Source of the DNA: Poa pratensis
Lineage: Eukaryota; Streptophyta; Magnoliopsida; Poales; Poaceae
Assembly: GCA_947311845.1 (NCBI GenBank)
Contig: CAMZMU010000117.1
Coordinates: forward strand, 77,197,103-77,261,102
Direction of reading: 5' to 3'
Length of the DNA stretch: 64,000 nt
This document shows, in pieces, positions 11,821 to 22,552 of this stretch (position 1 is the stretch's first letter; each line of letters starts with the position of its first letter). The translations under genes were made by a program, and so were the position numbers. The notes below the pieces were generated by a model. The model had not been told where the DNA came from and did not search any database. It saw only the letters and a program-made list of their open reading frames with translations.

Positions 11821-12451
11821 GGCGTCTGCTGGAGGACCAGCCGAACTTGATGTCGTACCAGGAGTTCGGTGGTGGTTCATCCCACAGCGCCGGTCCTTCC
11901 CACGCCGCCGGTCCTTCTGTTGAGGACATCACTTTGCTTGGGATCTGGATGGAGCCGGAGGAGTGGGAGGAGGACTGGGAGTCTGACTCTGAGCAGCAGC
12001 AGCAGCTAGTGCGGCAGCGCCAGGAGGAGGAGGAGCAGCAGAGCCAGCAGCAGGAGGAGTTCGGGCCTCCGAACCCCGATGCTTATCCCCACACCGACCC
12101 TAGGCACTGGGTCGAGGTGAATAGGCGAGATGGCCTACCTCCTTTCCGCACTCCTTCGGGTCAGCCGTGGGGAGCGAGGATACTGATGACCCTGCAGATC
12201 CGATGTTCTGGGCTCAGGTGTCTAGGGACCCATAGATTCGATCATGTATGTTTCGACTGTTGTTTAGACTTATCTATGTAGACTCTAGTTTCGACTGTTG
12301 TTTAGACTTATCTATGACTCTAGTTTCGGTTGATGTTCTAGACTAATGTTTTATGTTCCTGTATAATATGCAACTTATTCTATCTATGTCATGTTTAGAC
12401 TACTTCTTGTTTAATGTGCTCTTCTAATGTTGGTATATGTATAATACGCAG

Positions 12452-12542
12452 CAAAATGTATCAGTGTGAGGATTGTGGCTATCCCGAGTGCATGAATAGG
12501 AAGTTTGGCGTATGTTTTAAAGAGGATGTTCAAACTCGCATG
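12452..12542 (+). pseudogene. Cys-rich exon of the CACTA-borne gene, copy 1
   Basis: Bounded by an acceptor (ataatacgcag) and a donor (cgcatg/gtatgt). The frame from ATG 12456 reads MYQCEDCGYPECM and then FGVC, a C-x2-C-x4-C-x7-C pattern that could bind zinc. The next exon (from 12614, after tccatgtag) begins MLEADDLNDVILKERR. Whether it is joined to the AP2-like exon is inferred from order and spacing. Confidence 0.45.
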
Positions 12543-12613
12543 GTATGTTTAAAGCCAACATGTCATGAGCCTATTTTCTTTTTCTTGCTAAACATATATG
12601 TTTATCCATGTAG

Positions 12614-12730
12614 ATGTTAGAGGCCGATGATTTAAACGATGTCATCTTAAAGGAAAGGAGAGCACATATAATGCCTTGTACTATATACAATTTGAGTGCT
12701 TGTATTAGTACCTGGTCTTATATGCACTCT
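12614..12730 (+). pseudogene. Third inferred exon of the CACTA-borne gene, copy 1
   Basis: After an acceptor-like tccatgtag the frame runs MLEADDLNDVILKERR and on to IYNLSACISTWSYMH. No domain is recognised. The matching piece in the inverted half is at about 52500-52625 on the minus strand. Confidence 0.35.
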
Positions 12731-12769
12731 TTTTTCCTTGTTTTGGCAATGATATAAGAGGCTTGTATT

Positions 12770-13320
12770 GCCAATGATTAGACTCTTGTGCATTATCACT
12801 TCGAGTGTTGGTCTAAATGACCTACTGACATGTACAACAAGATTCGTTATACATTTCTCTAGGTCCTTTAGTTCCGACACTTGGAAGTTAATGGTGTGCA
12901 CTCTTCATATGAGGCATCTTTTTATTCTTCTTTGTATCCATGTTGTTACACACATGAATTTGATTCACTGAATAGTAAGGATGACTCTAAGTGTCAAGAG
13001 GACATGACCTCTAGAAGGAATGCTAAAAATGTGCAAGTTCTTGCATTCTTTCCGAAGGTTCTGTCCTCCTGACACTTAGTCACACAATTGTCCTCTGAAT
13101 CAAAGTCAACGCTGTGAAACATGTATTCTTTGTGTCGTCTCTTTCTTCGATGTTTAGAATTTGTGTAGAATGTGCCAATGATTAGACTCTTGTGCATTAT
13201 CATTTCGAGTGTTTGTCTAAATGACCTACTGACATGTATAACAAAATTGGTTATATATTTCTCTTGGTCCTTTAGTTCCGACACTTGGAAGATCATGGTG
13301 TGCAATCTTCATATGAGGCA
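12770..13320 (+). repeat. Internal direct duplication with an inverted repeat between, CACTA copy 1
   Basis: About 155 bp at 12770-12925 recurs at 13170-13320 (both include gattagactcttgtgcatta and a ccgacacttgga block). Between them 12988-13079 is an imperfect inverted repeat with arms of about 36 bp (aagtgtcaagaggacatgac ... gtcctcctgacactta). The same arrangement is present, inverted, at 51920-52480. Confidence 0.75.
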
Positions 13321-13430
13321 CTTTTTAATGCATGTTTCTTTGTGAAATGTTCACTTATTTCATAGATATTTTAAACTGTTCCATTATCCTACTCTTATAA
13401 TGACACCAATTTCTAATTGTCGTTTTTCTC

Positions 13431-14528
13431 GTATACATAAAGCAGAAACGAGAAACGAGTATGTTATTAGAACCGCAACATGCACACACACATACATGTT
13501 TGACGGAAAAATTCGGCATGACTTCTCCTAAAAGTAGGACATATGGGTGGTGCAAAAATTTGCCGAAATGGAAATGAATCAACATTTCGGCAAACATCCA
13601 TGCACCACGCCGGCGCGAGCAACAACAAAAAGCAACAACATGCAAATATTCATGCACACCACACAAGCTTCATGTATAAACATCGTCTCGTCATCGTGCA
13701 AACCGCCCGCGCGCGACAAGCGCTTCACCTACATGCAACAATCATCCATACACATGCACCGCCGGCCACACAAAACATGCATATGCATGTCCATCCAACA
13801 ATACTCACCTAGTAGATTCGTTACCGAGAGGTGACCGTGATCGATGAGAGAGAGTGTGTGGTGTTGGAGAGAAAATAGTGGAGAAAAAGAGATGTATTGG
13901 GAGAGGAGGAGAGTATATATGGAGGCTCCCCAAGCCCTCACCAATTATCTATCAAACAAAATATGGTTTAACTACAAAAAATGGAGAAAAGTATGGGCAA
14001 AATGGGATGGGAGGGAGGAGGAACACGAGCTAGGTGGAGGAGGAAGAAGAAGAAAATGGTGGTAGGTAGGGGCAGCCACCTTTTTGTAGATTTGGGAAAC
14101 TAATTCTGTGGCGCATGAAATCCCATGCGCCACAGAAATGTTGCTTTCTGTGACACATGTGACCAGATGCGCCATAGAAATGTGGCTTTCTGTGGCGCAT
14201 CAGACCCTATGCGCCACAGAAAGTGCGCCCACCCAATCATTGGGGGCGGGGCCCATCAGATTTCTGTGGCGCATCTAGTACCATGCGCCACAGAAAAGGC
14301 GCCGACGTGTCAGATCCGAACGTGGGTGGTGGGCCCACAACCTTTCTGTGGCGCACATGTCGTAATGCGCCACAGAAAGGACATATTCAGGGGCGCATGG
14401 GCATTGGATGCGCCACAGACATCTGTGGCGCACCAGTACACATGCGCCACTGATAAACTTCTGTGGCGCACGGCATAAAAGCTGCGCCACAGATTGGCTA
14501 TCCACCTATAGCTAGTTTCCTAGTAGTG
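13431..14528 (-). mobile_element. Fragment of a second CACTA element, 5' end at 14528
   Basis: On the minus strand it begins CACTACTAGGAAACTAGCTA at 14528, a different terminal sequence from the neighbouring element. An array of palindromic units follows (14106-14492), then a promoter-like stretch with minus-strand atatatactc near 13913, then non-coding sequence ending abruptly at 13431. The outer flank ttg does not match cat at 9975-9977, so the two halves are not one simple insertion. Confidence 0.65.
14106..14492. repeat. Array of eight ~30-bp palindromic subterminal units
   Basis: Units have the form ctgtggcgcat-N8 to N11-atgcgccacag. Eight are recognisable, two of them with base changes. 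Arrays like this are typical of CACTA subterminal regions, where transposase binds. Confidence 0.8.
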
Positions 14529-15430
14529 TTGTATACTAAGAATTTATTAAAATCATGTGTGGTCAATTAACCACACAGCTCTCGATGTGGCTTCGCCACA
14601 GTCGCCTGGCACACAGGGAACCGGCTCCTCTAACTTTGTTCTTGCTAAGTTAGGTTAACATTGCCGTTGGACCAGAAACTAAAGGGCAAGATTTGGTATT
14701 GTAACACGCATTGGAGCCGAACTCCGTAGACAAACATTATAGACAAAATACTGTTGATAAACCACTGTTTGCATGCACTATTCATTCACGATCTGAGCCA
14801 ACCATTTCTGATCTAGCGGTGGAGAACCCACTAAGGGTACTGTAGCAACCTGACTTAGCAAGAGCTAAGTCAGAGGAGCTCGTTCCGGCACACAGATGAG
14901 ACATTACATTAGCTTCTCGCCTTAGAAAATTATAACTAAAGCGCTCAAGATTTGTGCTGAGCTCTAAAATTTGCTGGAGAGTCGTTGTTATTTCTGATCT
15001 TTCGAACTGCTTCGATATCCATAGTAGTACCACTAACTGAGTTTTTATCTCTAGTACCAAAAAGCGACGGTCTCCTCGTATATGTGTATAGGAACGCTGC
15101 TAAGAAGATTTGTTTTCTAGATTTGAAGATTTTTTGGTTACAAATTAGTAGTGCACGGACGTGTGGAGACGCTTATTTTGTGGAGAGGGGGTGGGGCGCA
15201 GTAATACCTGGCCATGGGCAGCCCGGCCAACTCAGCCCAAAAATTCCAGACCAGGCCAGGCTTGCACATCGGGCCATGATTGGGCCCGACAATCGGGCTA
15301 GGCCAGGCCTTACAGGCTGTGGTCGGGCTCGGGCCTGATTTATGCGGCAAGACAGGGGTGGGCTCAATCCCGAGTTTCTAGGCCAACCTTTTTTAGGCCG
15401 GCACGACCCGACTTTTGGCCAGGTATAAGC
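14529..15430. other. Unassigned stretch between CACTA fragment and element C
   Basis: No coding region is recognised. Bases 15190-15425 are rich in gggcc/ggccc words (gggctaggccaggcc type), common as low-complexity sequence in grass genomes. The final taagc (15426-15430) is the left target duplication of element C. Confidence 0.5.
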
Positions 15431-18400
15431 TGTAACACCCCGAAAATTGAACCAAATTTTAGTGGTGTTTTCCGACGCCTGAAAAACTTTTTCCTCTTAT
15501 TCTAAATATTTCTCCAAAACTTTTGAAGATGGATTGACTTGGAAATTGCTTTCTCGAAATTTCCCATAAGCCCACAAACCACTCCATCACCCCTGATAAT
15601 TTTGTGCTCAGGTTTTCTCCGAAAAAACCCTAGCCCTAATTATCGGAACCTTTTAATCCTTTTCTTCCACCTACAAAAGGAAAGCCCATTTCCATAGCTC
15701 TAAAAATTCCACCAAAAATACCAGAGGACCCCATGTCCATATAAAGACCATCCATGCAAAAATATTGCATACTCTAATGCAATATTTCCAAGTTAGGCAA
15801 TATTTTCAAAACTGCCATTTTTGATCCAGAAATGTTTTAACCAAGCTCGGCACCTCCAATAATTCTGATAAATTTAGGGGATGCATATTTTGGCATTTCC
15901 TGCATTTCATCTTTTGGAGCCAAACCCATTTGAGCAATATTTAGACCACCTCCTTTGTAAGCCCAAATTAATGCCATTTCAAGTTTTTCAAACAAACCTA
16001 GACCTAGAAAATTCCAATGACCATGATACTTGAACATGTTGACCACATGGTCGTTAGACACACAAATCCAGGAGATCACCCCAAGGTGAAGCCTGGAACA
16101 CCACTTTTCCTAAATCATGCCATTAGGGTCATTTTTGGCCATCTTGTGGAAAACCAATTTCTCATCATCCAAATGACCTCAGACTCCTTAGACACCCTCC
16201 CCTGACCAAAACAACCCATGCCTAATTTTTGGGAATTTTTCTGGGATGTGCAAGGCCCCTGTCATTTCATCGAACACCTTCGGTGTTTTTAGTTTTCTGA
16301 AAATCTTACACTACAAAGTTTTGAATCCTTGGGTGATTCTTGTTGTGTTGTGTTTTTCTCGATGTTACGAACCCAGTAGTGAAGACCATTCTCCTTTTGG
16401 ACCTCCGAGTCACCGGGAACGCAACGATGCCGCCGCGTCGCGCTCTGGACGTCCGGAACGCGCGATTAGCAAACCTAACCTTCCGATTACTGTTCTGTCG
16501 GTGGTTAATCTCCCTCCACAGTACCACCTCGTGCTCCCCTGTAGCTCCAGCTAGGAAGACCTATCCTTGCCCTCCCCTTATCACCTCCTGTGGCCACAGG
16601 AACGTTGATGGAGACCGAAGCCTCCATGGTTGACAGCCACCAAATTCCTCTCCTCCCCCCTATTTAAAGCCACCCCGAGGCCCTCCTGAGCAACTTTGAC
16701 CTCCTCTAAGCCCTCCCCCAGAACCCAGCTACCCAGAGCCAAGGCGTCCATCGACGGCGACGTTCACCTCCAGTAGCTTCCCCGCCATGGCCGTACGGGC
16801 ATACCCGCGGGCGACGCGCCCCACGACTCCCCCAGCCACCCAGGACCTCTCCCCTGGGAGCGGAGCTGCCCCACGACCTCGCAGCAGTCCACGGCCGGCC
16901 GCCGAGCCGCCAGCCGCCGCCGGCGACCGCCCGTGCCTCCTACACGGCCGAGCATGTCGAGCTCGCGCGCGACGCGCGGGAGCCGTCCCCGCCGTCAGAG
17001 CCGCCTCCCCTGGGCGCGGTGGGCCACGGCGTGCCCGTCCCCGCCGTCTCCCAGCCTCCCCGTGCGTCCAGCAGCAAGCATCGACCTCCACCCGAGCCTC
17101 CCTGTGCGTCCCGTGGCTGAAGAAGAAGAAGAGCAGGAACTGGATCGATCGATTCAGTTTTATTCTTTTTTTCAGGCAGCAGCCCAGCAGTAGCAGCAGC
17201 AATCCAGCCCAGCAACGGCCCGGCCAGCGCAGCGCAAGCGCGCGCAGCGCGCGGCGCAGCGGCCCATACACGGCCCAGTTCGCGCGGCCGACGGCCCGCG
17301 CTGTTTTTTTCGCGAAGCTTTTTCTTATCCCGGTGAGACAAATTTCAAACGTCAATATCTTTTGAACCGTAGCTCCGTTTTAGTTGATTCAAATTTCTAA
17401 ATTTGTATCTCGTCGAGATTTAGCCAGTGGTGCTAGTCTTGTCACCTTTAAAGCTATTTAGTTTCATAGCCTTTATTTAATACACCGTTTGTCGTTTCGT
17501 GGTTTAGGCGTTCTACGGGATTTCGACCCGCGGCGAGTCCGAGACTTTCCGAACCGTTTGAAAACCATCTTCGAAGGCAAGCTAACCCCTTGCTATGAGC
17601 CGTCCCGCAATGTTGTTTGTTATTTGTTTATTGTCATGCCAAGTGTTTATATTTGTGTGCGTTCGGTATGTATTATGTCGGTCTGTATTGTGGTGTTTAA
17701 TATGTTAGTTGGATTATTGCTCCTGCCATGTTATGTTCATCATCCATGTATGCATTAGAATGACGTGTGAATTAACTGTGCGCCTCGCACTTGCGCGGCT
17801 TTGTCGAACCCTCTAAATAAACAACTATAAAACCTGCGTTCCTATGATTGTTTGCTTCTTCTTCTTCGCCGAGGTGAGGAGCGGACGAATGTCGTCTTAT
17901 GATCCTCGGAGTTGGGGGCATTTGCCAAAAGATTTATTTGCTTCTTCTCCCTCCGTCAAATGGTTGGCGTAAGCCCACCTGGACTGCGACGCTTGGGACA
18001 TTTGCTTTTCATTTGGTTCTTTTTGACAAGATTGCTGACACCACGTCAGGTTAATCCTTGAGTGGAATGGATGCTTTCTTTCTTATGAATGCTTTTCGGT
18101 TCATTGTTTGGAGGCTACATGCCTCGCCAACTTTGTAATTAATCTGCGAGGGCGCTGGCTGGAGGAACCGCCACAGTCGTCCGATTGACCCACTGTGTTA
18201 TCTTTTGTAGTTGATCTGTGAAGGCGCTTGCCAGCGGAAGACCGCTGCCACAGTCTTCCGGTCGACGTTTCTTTTTCCTTGTCAAACGAGAAGGCGCTTG
18301 CCAGCGGAAGACCGCTGCCACAGTCATCCGGTTGACGTTCTTTTTATTTTGCTAAGTTTGGACATGGATACTACTATTGCTTGATTTATTGTGTTGCTAA

Positions 18401-19861
18401 TATTTTGTCGTGTGATGATATATTATGATATTGTGATTGTTGTGTTGGACTAATCCTCTTGGTTTGGACTTGTGAATGATGGAACTTGATTAAATGAAAC
18501 ACCCCTCCAAACAACGATAGGGTCAGTCCACGGTGCCACTAATCTGAACATCGAACGCACTGCCACTGTCGCTCACATGGGCGGGCCTTGACCTACGTAA
18601 CCTATTGAGCCTCCTTTGATGCCACCATTTTGGCAAGTCTAGTCGGTACCATAGTTGGTCGGGGCTAGTCTTGCGAAGGTTCCGGAGCTAGGCGTCGCTC
18701 ATGGGTTGGGGACGTGCCGGATTCACTTCTGCATAAGGCATAGAGTTATGTCGGTGGCTATACAGGGAGTGTCTTGGTAGCGTGAACGGTCAGGTGAGTG
18801 TATCTTGCTGAGTTCGCCTTAAGGATGATATCCTAAAGTACCGGCTGAGTGTGGTGCACTTAGGTGGGTGGTATCTGCAACCTCTCGAGAGTGTCAAATC
18901 TGGATGTCTAGCCTCGTTCCAAGGTTATGGAACAACAGTTCAGTGTCGGTCACACTGTGTGTCTGTCGTGTCAGGAGGTTAAACCTAAGGCTTGTTTGAA
19001 AGAAAGATGAACAACCTGATTTCACTAAATGAACAATAAATGATGCAGGGAATGTTACTTGTGAGGTGAATGGGATGGCGGTGTGATGCGTTGGAAGCCT
19101 ATAGTTAGGCCAGAGCCAACATCAACCGTGCATGCCCCGGAGATAGCCAGAGTTGGCTGGATGATAGCCAGAGTTGGCTAGAGGCTTGGAAGCCTGATTG
19201 TGTTGACAGGAGTAATTATAAGATTTGGTACCAACTGTACACTCGTCTACTCGTCACAGGTAACTCTTTGTTTGATTGCCGGTATACGATCCAACCCCAC
19301 CTGGCTTGGACTCTGTACTGGTGATACTCTTGTTGTTTGCTTATGCCATGTTTTGCTTGTGATGCCATGCTACCTTTATGTTATCATATTGGTCTATTGA
19401 GTAGACTCTTGCCATGTTGTAGATTTTATTTCCAATGTATATCTTGTTGCATGATTGTTGGATTGTTTGTGTGAGTGGCGATTCTTGCTGAGTGCATATT
19501 AATGTACTCACGGGCCTTGTGATTGTGGCCAGGTTTTGTCGAGGATTCATCTTCCACCTTAGTAAGGATTGAAGCAAGAGCGTGCTAGGATCAGTAGCCC
19601 AGCCAGAACCTGTGGAGTGGAGCCGCTCCAAGCCGTAGCCTCTCATATGTCTTCCGCTGCCAGTTAAAACTCTGTATCGTGCCATGCTGGGATTGATATT
19701 TTGTCATTCCTTGATGGCCTTGTAAACCATTTGTAGCACTGATGTGCCTGATTGTGTAATGATTTCCATTATGTTACACTGTTGTGACGTGCGGCCAGTT
19801 ATCTTGGGATGGCGCACGGGACGACTGCCTCTCTTGATATGTGCCAGGGAGGGGTGTCACA
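15431..19861 (+). repeat. 5' LTR of element C (4431 bp)
   Basis: Starts tgtaacaccc and ends ggggtgtcaca. A TATA-type tatttaaagc at 16661-16670 precedes a GC-rich leader, so this is the likely promoter. It contains repeats: a gcgcttgccagcgg unit around 18140-18345 and two copies of gatagccagagttggct at about 19142-19180. The long GC-rich ORFs (16787-17365 and its complement) show no domain. Confidence 0.9.
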
Positions 19862-19865
19862 GACA

Positions 19866-19880
19866 TGGTATCAGAGCACC
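19866..19880 (+). promoter_or_regulatory. Primer binding site, initiator tRNA-Met type
   Basis: The sequence tggtatcagagcacc lies four bases after the 5' LTR and matches the common plant tRNA-iMet complement tggtatcagagc. Confidence 0.9.
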
Positions 19881-20211
19881 AGGCTGGCTGTAGACTACCC
19901 TAGCATGGAAAACCCCGCCTTACTTTTGCCCGACAATGAGCCCGATGGATTTAACCCATCTCCGCCTAACCGGCATGGCTGGTGTCGGTCCACAGTAAGG
20001 TGCAGTAGGACGTGTCCCATTCCCGAGAGAGGCTCGCCGGTTTCTTCCAGAGAAGGAGCCGACACAACCCAGTATATGAGACCCAGTCCTAGCTGCCGTT
20101 TATCCCCACCCTCGCCTGCTATCCTTAGCCAACCCAGCTCTCTTGAAGCAGGATCCCGCAAAGGAATCCCGCATTCTCATCTCATCCTACACCCAGAGCC
20201 AGAGGAATCCG

Positions 20212-20995
20212 ATGGCAAACCCCAAGGTCATCCTGGAAACCACCGCCGCTGAGTATGGCGGATTCCCAGTGATTCTTCGGAAGGCCGTCTCTGATACTCT
20301 TGGCAGGCCTGATCTCCCTCGGTATGTTGTTCAAGAACTCACTCTCGCTAGACGGGAGTGAATTTCGAGCGAACGTGCATATCGGCTCGTGTCCGTTGGG
20401 CACAAGCATGACGTACCTGATCCCAGGTAGGAGCATGCCCACTCTTGCTCAAGCCATCCAGATAGCAGCCTATGAAGGTCTCGTCCGCCTACGGTACTCA
20501 GAACCCGCAATGGCGAAAAGTCGAGCTTTCCACTTTCTCCCAGCCCGACCCCAACCTGGCGCGGAGGCCATCCAAACCTCCATCGAAGGCGAAGCCGACC
20601 CTGCCGTCATCACCCTGGTCACCTACGCAGCTGCAATGACCAGGTTCAGCAATTCTCTGATAGAAGAACTCGCAACCACAAGGCGCAGCCTTGGTCACGC
20701 TCACTTGCAACAGTGTCGAGCAAGGAACCCACCTACCCTCAACCATGGGCAAGCTCGAGGTACCGGAGCCCCAGTCCCAGATGACTTGCTGGAACGCAGT
20801 CTGGATGTGTCTGTGGCGCAAGTACTAGCCCGAATTCAGCAGCAACCCCAAGAACAAGGTGTAATCCTTGAAGGCAGGCCGATGATTCCCCACCCCCGGA
20901 AGATGCAGATGTGGACACCACTCTTCGTCTTGGCCCCGCTCCACCGACCACCAGAGGCCGTCAAGCGGAATAGAGCCCCTGTTTGTTTAGCCTGA
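20212..20995 (+). pseudogene. Accessory ORF of element C, one frameshift
   Basis: ATG 20212 opens MANPKVILETTAAEYGG and continues to LPRYVVQELTLARRE before a stop at about 20360. The protein resumes in another frame as DGSEFRANVHIGS, SMTYLIPGRSMPTLAQAIQ and a C-terminal part to 20995. The break lies near 20345-20350 and fits a one-base indel. The pattern resembles the small accessory proteins of some grass gypsy elements that precede or replace gag; the function is unknown. A shorter reading is that only the second frame was ever coding. Confidence 0.45.
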
Positions 20996-22514
20996 GTGAC
21001 GCTCGTATGTTGGTAGGTGAGAAGCCGTGAGCTTGTTTGTTTTGTTGTTTGTTTCCTTTGTTGGTTGTAATGCAAGTTTGTTGTCTGTTTCTTGGTTGAT
21101 GTCGAATCAGCCGAAATAAAACTTGGTGTTCTTATCCCTGGTTGACCACTTGGTTGACACATGAAGGAACGTCATGCCTTTTCTTCAGTTAAAGGTTTTG
21201 AAGAAACGACAGATCACTTAAAACAGGGACAGTATATGTGAACCCAGACGCATATACCCACCTGTGAGTTAATGCAAACTTTGAATGGGATTATTTTGTA
21301 GTATGCAAATTATTTTGTGTGTGTTGCACAAGTTTAACTATTAAGTGGAAGTATTTGATGAGACACTGTAACCACGGTGTCCCGCTCACTTAATGTTGGC
21401 TCGCGCATAGGTTTGAAAAACTCCTACATGTAGTACCCCAAGGTTCCTCACCCAATATGAACCTTGTCTGGACGCATGTTAGAGAAAGGGGCCCGAGCCC
21501 TCCACGAGCAACTCCCTCCCAAGCCTTAAAATGCTTGTTGAGTGTTCTTCCTCGCTGGAACACAAAAGGATTTTTGTAGAGTGTTTTATTTCTATGTTTG
21601 CTTGTGCTTGCCTATACGGTATGGTTGAAATGATTATGCCATACTGCTGCAGCCGTTTTGTTTTGGGCCATAAAATGCAGAAATGTTTTATAAAATGATG
21701 TTTTGCTACAAGTAGAAATTCTCCTACCCATGCTTGTATCCCTGCCATTTAATCTTGCTGCAAGACACGAACTGTACACGGATGGACAATTTCCGAAATT
21801 GATGATGCAAGTTCTACTCCAACTAGGACACCGCGACTACTTCAACGTGAAGAGGTACCCCGAGACGTGTTATTTTCCTCGTATCCCGGAGTTCTATAGG
21901 GAAAATTTCTTTGCAAAAACAAACTTTGGGAATGGCTCTATCCCACAAAATTTTGGTGTTTGTGATCCCACTCTTGTGGCGCGAACATCGTTGTTTGAAA
22001 ACAAACCTTGTTTCTTTTTCCAAACCGTATATACATGAAAGGGGCACCTGCCATGTATGTATAGCTTTGCAAAAATAAAACCTTTTGTTGTACGCACATG
22101 AAAGGGGCACCTGTCGTGTGTGTATAACTTTTCAAAAATAAAACCTTAGGAGAAGGTTATGATTAGCATATCCCTGCCTTTTGTTTATAAAGGTTTTTGA
22201 GTTCTTACTCACCCCAGTTGATCTTGTTAGATTATTTGATAATTTGGTTGTAGATCTTGTTTGATCTTGCCCTGTTTGTGCAAAACCTTAGATTTTAAAT
22301 TCATAAGCATGTGAGTAGATCCTATGTTGATTGTTGGTGTGAGCCCCTGCCATGCCATCTTTTAAATGCATTGAGTATGGTAGAAATATCATATGGTTTT
22401 AAATAAAAATCTTGTGGAGTGCTAATCTCTTGAGTGTTAAAAACCCTAGTATTTTGTAGAAAAAGTTTTTGGGTATAAATGGATCGTTCAAGAATTATCT
22501 TGTATAACCTCCTT
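20996..22514 (+). other. Non-coding internal region of element C
   Basis: No supportable ORF. It includes a tandem duplication (22033-22084 and 22096-22145, period 63) with the shared words catgaaaggggcacctg and aaaaataaaacctt. Confidence 0.6.
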
Positions 22515-22532
22515 AATCTCGAGGACGAGATT
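22515..22532 (+). other. AGGA-loop stem-loop upstream of the polypurine tract, element C
   Basis: The sequence aatctcgaggacgagatt forms a perfect 7-bp stem with an AGGA loop, 20 nt before the 3' LTR. Confidence 0.75.
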
Positions 22533-22552
22533 CCTTTTAAGGGGGGAAGGTC
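22533..22552 (+). promoter_or_regulatory. Polypurine tract of element C
   Basis: The stretch ttttaaggggggaagg, with tc after it, directly precedes the LTR start tgtaacacc. Confidence 0.8.

Larger units (their letters stand above)
9978..13430 (+). mobile_element. CACTA transposon copy 1, 3' end lost
   Basis: It starts with the terminal repeat CACTACAAGGAAACAGCTAA beside the target triplet cat. Subterminal repeats of the atcaccggcg / cacgccggtg type fill 10000-10370. It is nearly identical to copy 2 (36438-38805) and to the inverted segment 51811-52889 over their lengths. No transposase was found; the element carries a spliced host-like gene instead. The last 719 bp seen in copy 2 (51092-51810), including the 3' terminal repeat, are missing here, and the break at 13430/13431 joins another CACTA fragment. 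Confidence 0.85.

Noticed and set aside
14106..14492. CRISPR-like array
   Set aside because: The repeats are palindromic CACTA subterminal units next to a terminal repeat in a plant genome.
16787..17365. Long GC-rich ORF in both LTRs of element C
   Set aside because: Ala/Pro/Arg-rich composition, open on both strands and located after the TATA box in an LTR; no domain and frame lengths differ between the two LTRs.
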